64,000 nucleotides of DNA from Plasmodiophora brassicae (lineage: Eukaryota > Endomyxa > Phytomyxea > Plasmodiophorida > Plasmodiophoridae), in assembly GCA_039704465.1 (NCBI GenBank), contig JASFAU010000002.1, positions 1,674,001 through 1,738,000 on the forward strand, given 5' to 3'. Within the stretch, counting starts at the first letter, position 1, and each line of letters opens with the position of its first letter. Below the pieces are notes generated by a model that made no database searches, was not told where the DNA came from, and saw nothing but the letters and a program-made list of their open reading frames with translations. The position numbers and the translations under genes are program-made. Shown piece after piece: positions 30,894 to 42,161 of the stretch.

Positions 30894-31791
30894 CTACGTT
30901 GTGCTGTCGATCGGTTTGGCGCTGTCCTGGGCCGACGTCGACGATCCGCTCTGGTTGCCCTGGTCGTCGTTTTCTTGCCCGACGGTGTCGCCGCCCCCGA
31001 CCTGATTCCAAACGGCGCCGTCGGACGCGTCTTCGCTGGCGTATTGAAAATAATTGCCGTTCGCGTCGTAGTACCCTTCGTCGGCGTAGTAGTAGTACGG
31101 GGAGTACTCTTGGTTCGGATAGGGATTCTGTCCGGTCGGCACGGTGCTCGGGAAGTACGGCGCCGCCGCCTGTTCCACGTAGGGATACGGGTACGGCCCA
31201 TCAACGTAGGCCCCTGTTGGGGTGTACGTGTACCCAGGTGGCACAATGCAGTACGATGCTGGCACGGCAGCCATTTGCTGGTAACCGCTGCCGCGTCTGA
31301 ACCCGCCGCCCGTGTGGGAACGGGGGCGCTGCGGCGGTCGCGACGTCTTCGCGTATTCAATGTGGACGAGACGCCCGTCGATCACGGCGCCGTTCATTTG
31401 ATCCATCGCCAGTCTGGCGCAATCTGCAACGAACGTGCTCGATGGGTCGTCACTGCAGTGTACGCAAGCGGCGGCCACGTACCGTCTGTCGAGTAGCTGA
31501 TGAAGCCGAACCCGCGCGACCATCCTGATTGGCTGTCTTTGACGACGCGCGCCTCGGTCAGCACGCCGAACTTTGCGAACGCTGTGATCAGCTGCTCCTC
31601 GCTGACTTCCCACTTCAGATTCGAAATGTACAATCGCTACCCCATCGCTGTCATCGATGCCGTCTCGCATGAACGCACCGCCCGGGTACCTTTCTCGAGG
31701 GCTTCCCCCTATCGGTCTGGTTCGCGCCGTCGTCCTCGTTCGCCACGTGATCCGGCACACGGCTGTCAGCGCCCGGATCGCCCATCGTCAT
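30894..31791 (-). CDS. Single-RRM RNA-binding protein with Tyr/Pro-rich tail
   Basis: Three exons (31791-31690, 31636-31483, 31423-30894) with 53 and 59 bp introns give 261 residues. One RRM at about residues 35-110: RNP2 is RLYISNLKW, RNP1 is RGFGFISYS, and strand 4 is LVHIEYAK. Both RNP boxes are completed only after splicing. The C-terminal half is an aromatic, low-complexity region (YVDGPYPYPYVEQ, YSPYYYYADEGYYD) that ends acidic; such tails often drive condensate formation. The acceptor at 31423 was chosen over one 31 bp upstream because it rebuilds helix 2 (CARLAMDQMNG). Divergent from eL19. Confidence 0.83.
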
Positions 31792-32274
31792 GCGGATAGG
31801 CAACTAGGACGCCCTCCCCCGGACCTAACGTGGCCCACCGACCGGCCTTAACACCGGAGTGCCGTGCCGACCACCCTTGATGACGCAGTCACAACAAGCC
31901 ACGTCCGGAGACCGCGTTTTGGGAGCCCATCGATCAAGTACGCGTTCGATCCGCTCCGTCCCGACCCGCCATAATTCATTATGCAGCGGGTTAATGAATC
32001 TGGGGGAACAACCCACCAGTTTGCGGGATGATCTCGGGCAATACTCTCCTCAGCCAAGGTCGATGACCTTAAGCACTACTCATAGTATCTATTTACGAAT
32101 AGGTCATCATTCGTCTGGTAGTGGCACACACCCGCTTGTGGGTGCGTACTATATCCTGACGGCCTAGGAGCTACTATTAGGGCGAATGGTCATATAGAGC
32201 GAGGCCCACGGAGTCCGAGGCGGGCGACGGAGTCCGGGCGCAACGCTGGACACGATTGGCGTTATCTAGTCGCG
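31792..32274. promoter_or_regulatory. Divergent promoter region, RRM gene and eL19
   Basis: 483 bp between divergent starts. No known motif could be assigned. A short repeated word ACGGAGTCCG (32209-32235) lies within 70 bp of the eL19 start codon. Confidence 0.35.
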
Positions 32275-32976
32275 ATGGTGTCGTTGAAGCTTCAGAAGCG
32301 CCTGGCCGCGTCCGTGCTGGGATGCGGTCTGCGCAAGGTCTGGTTGGACCCGAACGAGATCTCGGAGATCTCGATGGCCAACAGCCGTCAGAACATCCGC
32401 AAACTGTACCGCGATGGGTTCATCATCCGCAAACCGACGGCGATCCACTCGCGGTTCCGCGTCAACCGACGCCAGGAAGCCAAGCGCAAGGGCCGGCACA
32501 TGGGCCCCGGTAAGCGCCGCGGTACGAAAGACGCCCGATTCCCGCAGAAGGTCCTATGGATGCGTCGTATGCGTGTCCTGCGTCGCCTGCTGCGCAAGTA
32601 CCGGGAACAGCAGAAGATCGACTCGCACCTGTACCATGGCCTGTACCTGAAGGTCAAGGGTAACGTCTTCAAGAACAAGCGTGTCCTCATGGAGCACATC
32701 CACCACGCCAAGGCCGAACAGGCTCGTGAGAAGGCGCTGACGGCCCAGGCCGAAGCGCGCCGTGCCAAGGCGGTCGGCAAGCGTGAGCGTCGCGAACAGA
32801 AGATCGCCGAGGCCGAGAAGCAGAACAAGCAGGACGTCGCTGCTGCGCAGGCGGCCGTTGCCACGGCCAAGGAGTCCAAGGACGTCCCGCCTGCGAAGAT
32901 GGACGTTAGCGGCGAGAAGCCGAAGGCGTCCGTGAAGGCCGGCAAGGTCAAGGAGGGCGCGGCCAAGAAGAAGTAG
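32275..32976 (+). CDS. RPL19: 60S ribosomal protein eL19
   Basis: A 233-residue intron-free frame matching eL19 throughout: [65 protein letters not shown] and [12 protein letters not shown]. eL19 bridges the two ribosomal subunits. The C-terminus carries a Lys/Ala-rich extension ([15 protein letters not shown]..) beyond the usual animal length of 196. An intron-free ribosomal protein gene amid intron-rich neighbours is notable. Confidence 0.98.
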   Translation: MVSLKLQKRLAASVLGCGLRKVWLDPNEISEISMANSRQNIRKLYRDGFIIRKPTAIHSRFRVNRRQEAKRKGRHMGPGKRRGTKDARFPQKVLWMRRMRVLRRLLRKYREQQKIDSHLYHGLYLKVKGNVFKNKRVLMEHIHHAKAEQAREKALTAQAEARRAKAVGKRERREQKIAEAEKQNKQDVAAAQAAVATAKESKDVPPAKMDVSGEKPKASVKAGKVKEGAAKKK

Positions 32977-33056
32977 ACGTCGCTATGCGTTGTTCCAATC
33001 CGCTCCCCTACTGAATACATATCCGATATGCTTCCCAGCAGCATACAGGATCCCCT

Positions 33057-33777
33057 TCATTGTTCGCAATTGGGCGGCGCGGTGAACGCGGCTGCTGGGG
33101 ACAGGCGACGGGGAATCGGGATCAGCGGCGCCGATTTCGTCTTGGGCTTCAGGCGACCTGGATGGTCGAATCATGCGCCCTGGATGCAATTGCCGCTGAT
33201 GGAGAACGCCTTACCGATGTAGGTCGAGCCGTGAATGCGCTTCATATGCGATTTGCAGTGCGACGACTGGGTGAACTTTCGATCGCAGAACTCGCAGTCG
33301 AACTGCCCGTCAACGGGTCAGGTGTTGGATGGCGAGACACGTGCGCGTTACGTACAGGGCGCTCGCCGGAATGCAGGCGATAGTGGATGACGAGCGATCC
33401 CATCTGGGTGAACGGCCTAGCCAGTTTCGTTCAGTGCGGGCAGCGCGTCGAACACGTCAGCCGGCCTACTTGTTGCAGACGCTGCAGACGTACTGGACCT
33501 GGCCGTTGGCACCAACCCTGTCGTAGCGCTCGGCGTCAGAGACCGGGGGCAATGTCACAGAACGCGACGAGAGGTACATGCGGCATCGGGAATCCTTGCC
33601 AGGCCAGGTCGACCCGGGCGCCTGTTGGTCCCGCTGGGCGATCGTGGACGCGAAGATTTCCGACGTGATCTGGGTGCCGGGAGGCAGGACGACAGCGGGG
33701 CGCTCTTCCTGCTTGGCGCTCTGGGCGGCGTACGCCGCCAGGCCGTCTAACGTGCCCGGGTCGCACTCATAGCCCAT
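33057..33777 (-). CDS. Small two-finger C2H2 protein
   Basis: Four exons (33777-33470, 33416-33356, 33302-33215, 33157-33057) with introns of 53, 53 and 57 bp close exactly to 185 residues. Two C2H2 fingers are built across introns: YVCSVCNKPFTQMGSLVIHYRLH and FDCEFCDRKFTQSSHCKSHMKRIH (each read in parts across exons 1-3), with the linker SGERP. The N-terminal 100 residues are unremarkable and the C-terminus is basic and Pro-rich. Ends 80 bp from the convergent eL19 stop. Confidence 0.8.
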
Positions 33778-33944
33778 GGAGCCGACGATAATGTTGATGG
33801 GCGCCGCTCAGGTATCGCCGATGGGTACGGCCGCCTCAGCGCGAATCTAGGTTGTACGACCCGGATGCGCGCGATATCTGACGACTGCACGAGGTGCACC
33901 CAGGTACCGTAACCAGGTACCGCATGGCCGCAGGCCTCTATAAA

Positions 33945-34975
33945 GTAGTACAATCGCGTTAGAATAGTACAATGTACTAATATAAGGGCACCTGTCTGTA
34001 CTATTTTAATTAGTGCGTGGCGGACTTACCAAGTGCCTACGGACTTCCCCGAGTCTGTTTGTACTGTTCCGGAGCAGCCTAACACCCCCACTGACCCGTG
34101 ATACATAGCTGCCGCGATGTCGGGTCCTCCACGTAAACATCCGAAACGATTATATCCCTACCTGGATAAGTTCGAACTTGAGTTCGGATTTCGAGTGACG
34201 TCACGGAACGAAAGCAGTGGCTCTGTTGAGGCTGTTAGTGTGCCGCTTTTGTGAGTGCTGGGGGCGCGAGGATGCAGATGACGAAGTTGCTGATGGTCGG
34301 AAACGAAAGAAAACGGTGAACCGCAAACATTGGAAGGATATATTCGCAAGAATATGATTGAACAGCACCCTACGAAGGTATGGACTCATGGAATATTCCA
34401 ATCTCCGTAACCTTGACGCCTCGACACCTGAAGTTCTCAGGAATTTCTTCAATCAGACTGCCGTTGAGGTGTTCTTTGAGAAACACAGCACTGTTGTTGG
34501 CCGCAAACGAATCATCACAATCGATAAGATTATTGTCGGCGTGGTCGTTCGCGATGTGTTGCTCCTTCCAGCTGGCAGGACGATTCGGAAAGCGAAGAAC
34601 CTGCCGGTGACACGGGCTTGGTCCGCTTGGATGTATTTGAACCCGACTGTGCAACAGAGGATGACGGCTCAACAACTGTATCCCGTGATGCCAACCACTA
34701 GTCGGGTCGAGGGTGACTTCTCCTTAATGTCCTATCGCCGGAATGCCTATTGCGCCGCCATGACAGATTTCGTTCTGGAAGGAATATTCACGTATGCCAA
34801 GCAATACCGCGCACTCCAGGATGTGGCAAATCGTTTCTAGGGCCTGCTGCATTGATAAACACTAAGCTTAGATCGATTCTAGGGCGTCTACTGTACAGAA
34901 TTCTGTAGATGTACTAGATGTACTATTCTAAGCGTCCCAAGGTGTACTATTTAAGCTAGAATAGTACGAATAGGG
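33945..34975 (+). mobile_element. Degenerate hAT/BED-like transposon relic
   Basis: Both ends carry AT-rich repeats built on TAGAATAGTAC (33974-33984 forward; about 34927-34937 and 34955-34965 in either orientation). Inside, a frame starting ATGTCGGG near 34113 reads RLYPYLDKFELEFGF, then shifts to CRFCECWGRE..NRKHWKDIF, a BED-finger-like block. The last frame (34358-34840) ends with TTSRVEGDFSLMSYRRNAYC, similar to a hAT dimerisation region. Frames are broken, so it is dead. Confidence 0.5.
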
Positions 34976-35049
34976 CAATGTCCTACTTTAAAGAGGCCTG
35001 CGCATGGGGGTCGTGCAGATTGCAGTGGCCGCCAGTCACGGAGTTGGGG

Positions 35050-36180
35050 ATGCAGCTCCACCGGGCGCGCCGCCCGCTCCACGTGCTCGTCGGCGGCGGC
35101 ACCGGCTTCATCGGGCGGCACCTCGTCGACCACCTGGCCGGAGCCAAGCACCGCGTCACGATCGTCTCACGGCATGCGCCGCCGGCTCTGGTTGCGCCCA
35201 TCTCCCATCGCACCTGGGTCCGCTCGCTCGCGTGCTCACGTCCCCGGCAGCCGCCCCTGACTCCCCCGCGTGCGCGCGCGCGCTCTCAGGACCAGATTCG
35301 GGATACCGGCCTACCGCGCGACGTCGACGTCGTCTGTAATTTCGCCGGCCGCAACGTTCTGGATTTGACGCGTCGATGGACGGCCGCGTTCGAACAGGAA
35401 TGCCGCGCGTCGCGCTACGAAACCGCCGCCGCCCTCGTCGACGCCATCGGACGCGCCGACGTCCCGCCTACGACCTTCATCCAGGTTCTTCTTCGTCGTG
35501 CCTCGTGACCCTGGCTGTGCCGCACCTCACCAGCGCAGGTCAGTGGCATCGGGATCTACCCGCCGCAAACCGAGGAATGCGACCCGTTCAGCGACGAGGA
35601 CGCCGCCGGCCGCGGGTACTGGTGCGACTTTGTCAAGGAGTGGGAGCGCTCGGCGACGCTGCCGCCGACGATCAGAACCCGGCCCATCCTGCTGCGGACG
35701 GCGGTCGTCCTCGGGCATGGCGGCGGCGCCCTGGAGCAGATGCTGCCGGCGTTCAAGATGTACCTGGGCGGGCCGATCGGTTCCGGGCAGCAGCCGTTCC
35801 CGTGGATCCACATGGACGACCTGGTCGCCCTCGTCATGCACCGTACGCGGGCCCCGCGCGTCCACGACGACGATGGCGCCGTCTGACTCGTGTCGCGCAC
35901 ACACACAGTGATTCGTAACGATTCCGTGTCGGGCCCCGTGATCGCGTCGTCGCCCCGGACGCCCTCGAACCGGGAGTTCGTCCATGCCCTGGGACGCTGG
36001 CTGCACCGGCCGACGCTGTTCGGTGTGCCGACCTCGCTGGTGCGGCTGGTGCTGGGCGCGGTGCGTGCCGAGCTGCTGCTGGAGGCGCCGTGCGTGTACC
36101 CGGCGAAAGCGATCCGGTCCCGGTTCAAGTTCAAGTACCCGGACCTGGACGACGCCCTGGACAACCTGCTGCAGCCGTAG
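35050..36180 (+). CDS. SDR39U1: NAD(P)-binding epimerase-family protein SDR39U1
   Basis: Four exons (35050-35217, 35290-35484, 35539-35842, 35909-36180), with introns of 72, 54 and 66 bp, give 312 residues. SDR39U1 is an atypical short-chain dehydrogenase of the TIGR01777/YfcH epimerase family; its substrate is unknown. Evidence: dinucleotide-binding VLVGGGTGFIGRHL at the N-terminus and CNFAGRNVLDLTRRW. Splicing restores TFIQ|VSGIGIYPP. Downstream are LRTAVVLGHGGGALEQMLPAF, GGPIGSGQQPFPWIH and the C-terminal DUF1731-like YPAKAIRSRFKFKYPDL. Ends 43 bp from the convergent MOB gene. Confidence 0.93.
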
Positions 36181-36223
36181 GCGGGGCGGCTGATAACGCT
36201 AGTGAATGTACGCATATCGCATG

Positions 36224-37692
36224 TCACCAGACGATGCTGGATGTCAGGTGCTCGGGCAGCCGCATCAGGATCAGCGATCGCAGCGGCCGCAGCTCGCCGG
36301 GCTTCAACAGGTCGAACGACAGCACGAAGTAGGCCAGATGGTAGAACCTCGTATTCAACTGCCGTGTCGAGCCGTGCTCAGACGGGCGCGCATACGTGTG
36401 CAGGAGAGGGACGCACCTCGTTCTCCAGGCCGATTGCCCGTATCCTCTTGAAGTGCCCGTAATAAAGGTGGGCGACGACTCTCCACAACCTCTGCGCGCA
36501 CAGGTCAGCTTGACGATTCCCGACAAGGGCAGTACAGCACCTTGAGGATCGTGCACACGATCGATTGAAAGCCTTCCGGGAAGTCGACATCGACAGCAGG
36601 GCGCTGGTCGCCCTCCGTAGTGGGCGGGTCCGGTACGGGGAACAGGGACGTGTTGCTGATCTGGGCGTCGATCCAGGCGAACAGCAGCTTCATGTACTTG
36701 GGCGCCGATACCGACACGATCTTGCCCTGCGCGGTTTGCCACTTGTACTCGAAGTGCACGCCGGCGTTCATCGTCGGGCATGTCTCCGGCGTACACAATC
36801 GGCTAACGCGGTTGAAGAACACGAAGATCGTGTTGAAGAAATGAACGGCTAGACGTCAGGAATCAGGTGCCGACGTCGGGGTAGCACACGCGGGCTGCGA
36901 CCGTACCATGCCTGCCTAGCCATCGGTTCTCAGATTCGCCTGCGATGGTGGGACGTCAGAACGGTGGTGCGGACGATGACAGATCTGGGGACGCGCGCAC
37001 CGTGCGGCACTCTGATGTCTTCGTCCCGGAGACGGAACTCCTTCATCGTCTGCAGCAGGCGCCGCTCGCCATCGGACTCGCCGGCATTGCCGGCGCTCCT
37101 CGTCACCTTGTAGAAGCCCATCGACCGTTCGTACCAGAACACCTTGGGCCTCGAATCTAGACCTGTCGTCAGCGACAGGGATACCGCGCGCGTTGCCCGT
37201 ACAGTAGGCGCGGAAGGCTGGGCTACGATGCTGCCAGTTGCCGAAGAACTTCTCCCGGGCGGTCATCTGCGGGGCGACCTCGACGGAGACGTCGTCGAGG
37301 GACAGCGCCGCCGGACCGGCGGCCGCCGTTTCAGATGCGGACACCGAATCCGTCGTCGACCGCATGGCTTCGCCGAGGCCGGACGACCCAGTGCCGAGGT
37401 GGTCCCGGTCACGAAGCATGGGCCGGGCAGGGCGACCCTTGATCCGCCCGATGGCCACCGTGGCGCTTTCGATCGTGCGAACGCGCGGCAGCGATGGCCT
37501 CCCAGGCGACGACGTCGTCGTTGTCGGTTCCGGAACGGGGGCCACGTGAGCGGCGAGCGCTCGCGGACGAAGCGTCTGCGATTGGATACGAGGGCGGGCG
37601 GGTTTCGGCGGTGTCGCGGTCGGCACCGCCTCCTCGACATCGGCGGGGCGCCCTTCGATCACGATCGGGCGGGCGCTATTACACGCACCCAT
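36224..37692 (-). CDS. MOB-family kinase coactivator with N-terminal lipidation-like extension
   Basis: Six exons (37692-37203, 37156-37001, 36939-36907, 36848-36541, 36491-36417, 36358-36224) close to 398 residues. MOB proteins activate NDR/LATS kinases (Hippo, mitotic exit) or join STRIPAK. The MOB core includes ENRWLGRHAVHFFNTI, CTPETCPTMNAGVHFEYKW, SAPKYMKLLFAWID and TILKRLWRVVAHLYYGHF. It ends with NTRFYHLAYFVLSFDLL; the zinc-site Cys and His residues are present. The first about 165 residues are an unusual Pro/Thr-rich extension starting MGACNS, a good N-myristoylation sequence with an adjacent Cys. The intron 1 donor could lie at 37202 or slightly downstream; the call does not depend on it. 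The subfamily is unclear. Confidence 0.88.
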
Positions 37693-37904
37693 TGACGACG
37701 ACCGAGCGGCCCAGCGCGATTTGCCCCAAGCACCCTCCACCGGCGGCTACTCGTCACTGGACGCCAGTGCCTCCAGTCGCACCATGACATGGGATCCAGG
37801 GGCGCGTGCGAGTTTGTTGTTCCACCCACCGCGCCCGCCTCCTGAAGCCTATTTTCGACCGACGTTGTTGCTAGTTGCGCTCGTCGCCTCGCCCGGCGCG
37901 CAGC
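37693..37904. promoter_or_regulatory. Divergent promoter region, MOB gene and SETD6-like gene
   Basis: 212 bp between divergent ATG codons. No specific element recognised. Confidence 0.3.
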
Positions 37905-39250
37905 ATGGAGGCGGTCTGCGAATGGGTTCGACAGCAAGGCGGGTTCGTGGACCCCCGCCTGCGGTTCGTCGACGACGACGCCCGCGACCCTGCGCGACGA
38001 TTTCGGCGTGTCGTCGCGGGGGAGCGCCTGCCCAGCGGGCATGTGTTCCTGCGCGTGCCTAAACGCGCCCTCCTGACGCCGGCCACGACGCGCATCGCGA
38101 GGCAATTGCGCCCAAGGAAGGCAGCAAAGTACTCCCTGAACGCATGGGACAGGCTCATGTAGGCGTGTCGTACCGTGTTATAAGGCAGCCGATTGCTGAC
38201 GATCACATCGATGCACAGCCTGGCGCTAATGTACGAGGTGACCGTTGCCGTGTAAAGGTGCTTTGAGGCGCTCCGTCGTACTGATTGCCCCTCCCCGATC
38301 AGGATGCGCATCGACCGTCGCCTTGGGACGCCTACCTGGACTTCCTGCCGGCGACGCTCCGGACGCCATTGTTCTGGTCTGTGGAGGAGCGCGCCCTGCT
38401 CTCAGGCACAGCAGCCGAGACACAGTGCGGCTTCGATGCGATTGAAGCCGGGTTTCGCGATCGTATCCTTCCGTTCGTGACGAGGCATCGGTCGCTGTTC
38501 CCCGGCGACGAGGGTGCCCTCAGGCGATCGTATGAGCGGTTCGGGTCGCTCGTGATGGCGTACAGTTTCTCCATTGTGGACGTCGACGACGACGAATGTG
38601 CACCGGTCATGGTCCCCGTTGCGGACGCGCTGAACCACGTCACGGGCGCGACCAACGCCAACCTGTTCGATGACGAAGATGACGAGGAGACGATCTCGAT
38701 GGCCACGATCTGCGATGTCGAGCGCGGCGACGAGCTCATCAACACGTACGGCGATGAACTTGGAAACGACACGCTGCTCGTCCGCTACGGATTCGTTGAT
38801 CGCGTCCCGAACCGGTTCACTCAGGCTCGGCTGCTTCAGCGACATATCCTGGAAACGATGTCCAGTCCCGGGGTGACGCTGCTGACGAGCAACGGGTTCT
38901 GCCTCGACGAGGAAGTCTTCTTGCGGCGGCCGTCTCTGGACGACGATCTATTGGAACAGCTCCCTTGGGATCTTCGAACTTTGTCGTTGGCGTCCGTGCT
39001 TCACACCACGTCGCATATCCAGCGCCTAATGGATGATGAGGAACCGTTCGCCCCAGACTCGGGCACCCGCGGCGCCGCCTTCGGCAAGCTGGTGCAGTGC
39101 ATCGATCGGCAACTTGCCGGCCGGACTCGTTTCCCGAAACGTGACCATCTGCCTAATGCGACACTCGCCGAAGCTCTCCAGGCAGAGCAGATTGCAATTC
39201 TGGACGCTTGGCGGACAGTACTGGTACAGGAATCGCAAATACAGCAATGA
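37905..39250 (+). CDS. SETD6: SETD6-like protein-lysine methyltransferase
   Basis: Three exons (37905-38128, 38189-38237, 38303-39250) with 60 and 65 bp introns give 406 residues. It is a split SET-domain enzyme of the SETD6/RuBisCO-LSMT class, which methylates lysines on non-histone or nuclear proteins using SAM. The start is the ATG 5' of VPKRALLTP, the family's SET-N strand. The catalytic half has LVMAYSFSI, VMVPVADALNHVTGATNANL and GDELINTYGDELGNDTLLVRYGF, which contains the SAM/Asn-His motif and catalytic Tyr region. The LSMT substrate-binding C-terminal domain follows. The 49 bp exon 2 was placed by phase and by its MYE end matching the family; an alternative acceptor at 38218 would shorten it. 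Confidence 0.88.
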
Positions 39251-39652
39251 GGACCAGCGGTTGCGCTAAGCGAGGCCAATCGCAGTGGCGCCGTTCTGTG
39301 AAATTCTTCTCGGCGTCACGTGTCTCATGACGAGTGGAAACTCGGATCTGCAGCGGTAGCGTATCTAATTCTCAAGAGGAGATCGGGCAGAGGTGATCGC
39401 GTGAGCCTTGAACGTAGACGACAGGACCCGCCCATGACTAAGCACGAACAATGCCGCCCACCGTCGACGTCGACCGTTGCCATGCTTCCAATCCCCGTAT
39501 GGTGCGTTGAATGGATCCAACTCTCCCGTCACGAAGAACGAGTTGTTGCGCTTCTTGCGAGCATCGTTGTATTGTCTTCCGTAATGCTAAGGTTCCCATC
39601 TTGAACGCTGGCGGTTCAGGAATCCCAAGGCGATAGGTGACGCCGGGGCGCT
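39251..39652. other. Intergenic, no gene recognised
   Basis: About 400 bp between convergent genes (SETD6-like and TEX30-like). Only a short frame with no recognisable domain is present. Confidence 0.5.
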
Positions 39653-40297
39653 CTACGGAACGGCCACGTTTAACGGGGTGTTATCCGCTTTGGGCAGGAT
39701 ATCTTGGACGAAATCGGCAATCGATTTCAACGCCCGTTGGTCGGCCGCATTCTGATCGAGTTTCTTCGTGACATGCAATGCGTGATCGCCCCCGTCCATG
39801 ATCGCGATTTCCGTCCTGCAATGCAATTCGGAGGCGAGCGTGTTCAACTTGACGATTGGGCACATCTTGTCGCGCGTGCCCTGGACGCACAGGACCGGGA
39901 TCCGCATCTGTCGTAATTCACTGTCTCGCGACTTGCCGTTGACACCGATCAGCGGGAACGACAGGCAAATGACGGCCAGGGCGTCGACGCGGTCGCTGGC
40001 CATGCAGGCGACACGGGATCCCATCGATCTGCCGACCATGATAATCGGGCGGGACGGGTACTGCGCCCGCCATCGTTCGAACTCGGCAACCTGTTCGCCG
40101 ACAAGCGTGTCCGCGCGCGGCGCCGCTCGTCGCTTACGGCGGACGTCGCCGCCCATAAACGAATAGTTGAACGCCTTCACGTCGCCTATCGTCGACAGCA
40201 ACGCGATCCATTTGGCACAGTCTGCCGATTCGATGCCGGCGCCCGCGCCGTGACTGAACAGGAACAACGGCGGCAACGCGCCTTCCTCGTCCGGCAT
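39653..40297 (-). CDS. TEX30/KANSL3-type alpha/beta-hydrolase
   Basis: 214 residues from the ATG at 40297. An alpha/beta-hydrolase fold of the KANL3/TEX30 family: FLFSHGAGAG (oxyanion strand), nucleophile elbow IMVGRSMGSRVA, acid region CVQGTRDKMCP and the catalytic His in DGGDHALHV. All three triad residues are in place, so the enzyme is probably active; its substrate is unknown. Upstream, 40404-40310 in another frame reads DVILGHEFTLEG, which looks like the missing first strands of the family. Either a frameshift at about 40300 or an unmodelled intron may have separated it. Confidence 0.78.
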   Translation of the reverse strand: MPDEEGALPPLFLFSHGAGAGIESADCAKWIALLSTIGDVKAFNYSFMGGDVRRKRRAAPRADTLVGEQVAEFERWRAQYPSRPIIMVGRSMGSRVACMASDRVDALAVICLSFPLIGVNGKSRDSELRQMRIPVLCVQGTRDKMCPIVKLNTLASELHCRTEIAIMDGGDHALHVTKKLDQNAADQRALKSIADFVQDILPKADNTPLNVAVP

Positions 40298-40485
40298 CCT
40301 TCGAGTGTGAACTCGTGGCCGAGAATAACGTCCCGGCCGCCAGCGTAAACTCGGTGTTCGAACCGCCCAGCCAGTGTGCGGCTGAGCACCGCGATCGGTC
40401 TCATCGATACCGCAAACGGGGACTTCCTCAGTTGCAGCAGGACTACGCGTTGAGCGATACTGTATGTATTCGCTGCTCTTCTACA

Positions 40486-41755
40486 TTAAATCGAAGCGAT
40501 TTGGATACGTTGACGGTACCGTCTGCCTAATGGAGGAGGTGAACCCGGAGGCGTCGTCGGCCTGGATGCGCCGCTCGTCGGCTGGGCGTTGTTGCCAAGG
40601 GCGTGTTCCGTCACTGCGACAGGTAGGCTTGAGCAGCCGAGCTCAGATCCGATGATGTCCAGGACGAACTGAAGATCGACCTTGTCTCCGCAGGATCGAA
40701 GGTGACGATGGACGTGGGCAAGATACCCGTGCTGGTCTTCTGATAGCGCGTTGGGGTCGGACATCCATTCAAGCTTGCTTTGCAGAATCTCCTGCATCGT
40801 CGAGGAAACCGTCCATGGCAGGCCTCCTGATCCAATGTATCAGAGTTTGGACGTAGTAGGCGGCATACTAGAACGCAGGGACACCTGACTGAATATCCAC
40901 AAGTGTGAACAGGAGCGACCAGAAGTCGTCAACCGGACGGACAGGAAGACCCTCATGCGCTCGAACCTGATCGCGACAATGACCCGCTGGTATGTAACGT
41001 TGGGCGTTCGAAACAGTACCGATGCATAAGTCTTTGTGCCGACGAACATGCCTGTCTGCAGGTTGCCGGGGTCTATCGGGAACGACAGGCCAAAGTCCAC
41101 TAGAAAGAGTGCGTCCGGGCTGTGCCGGTTCGGGCAACCGCGACAGAAATTGCCCGGCTTCACATCCCTGTCCAGCACTCAGACAATGCCTCATAGGAGT
41201 CATAAGCTCTCTGGCGGGCTGACGTATCCTACCTGTGAACAAACCCGATGGAATGCAGATCATTCAAGGCGCGGAACGCGTTGTCGGCGAAGTGTAACAG
41301 ATCGTCCGCGCTGTAACCATTCTCTGGCGGCTTACGATAGCTAGGTCCCAGTCGCTCCATGACAATTCCTTGAGTACCGAGTTACAGATATGGTCGCCAA
41401 TGACCCTGGCCGATCATTACCTCGAAATCCATGTGCTTCATCATGAAAGATCTCTATGACGCGAGCTGCATATTTCGATGTTTGAAGACCTCCTCGAGAA
41501 ACAACCGGTAAACAGACCTACAGCAACGTCGAGACGCACCGATAATTCACCTTTCAGGATGATAAACTCGCGTTCTAATGACCCTGATGTGCACGACATT
41601 GGTTCTAGCTTGACAGCGACAGCGTCTCCGTTTGTACTATCCATGGCAGACACGACTGTCGAAAATGCCCCACGTCCAATGACCTCATCGCACAGTCGCC
41701 AGCGCTCTGCCAAAACGGTGCCGGGCGCTGGCCATTCCACATCGTCCTTGGGCAT
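40486..41755 (-). CDS. CK1/TTBK-type Ser/Thr protein kinase
   Basis: Six exons (41755-41551, 41489-41421, 41368-41233, 41167-41020, 40966-40885, 40826-40486) with introns of 52-65 bp close exactly to 326 residues. Kinase motifs in order are glycine loop VIGRGAFSTVV, lysine VAVKLEP, catalytic loop VHRDVKPGNF (spliced from HR and DVKP) and DFGLS. The CK1-specific TYASVRAHEGL replaces APE, followed by RPVDDFWSLLFTLVD. The CK1 tail KLEWMSDPNALSEDQ is also present. All catalytic residues are kept, so it should be active. CK1/TTBK kinases phosphorylate acidic or primed sites. The predicted ATG at 41755 gives the normal short N-terminus. Confidence 0.93.
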
Positions 41756-42161
41756 TCGCTTAAAATTCACCAGATATTCGCATTCGCGAAAATATCTCGA
41801 GCACTAATATGCTACCCCGGCAGGTGAACCAACTCGAATTCGGTATAAAACATGTAACAGCTGTGTGGATCCCGAACATGCAAACACGACGAAGTTGTCA
41901 CACGAGAACGGGTCTCGTGGGTGAGGTGCAGCCAAAACGAACGAGCGCGAGCTGTTTGAAGCCACCAGATCCTCTGACAATTCAAACGGCATGCTCGAGC
42001 CGCCTGCGTGAGAAGCGCGCGCGAAACCCAAATAAACTAAACTAAACCGGCATTCCCTTTGATGCCAACGGCAGTGGCAGGCTTGTCGTGTATCAAACAT
42101 AAATGAAACATAAATATTGCACGAGGCTGTGATGCGGAGTCGGGGAGGAGGACGGGATGCC
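41756..42161. other. Intergenic, no gene recognised
   Basis: About 400 bp upstream of the CK1 gene and downstream of receptor A. No domain-bearing frame. Confidence 0.4.
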
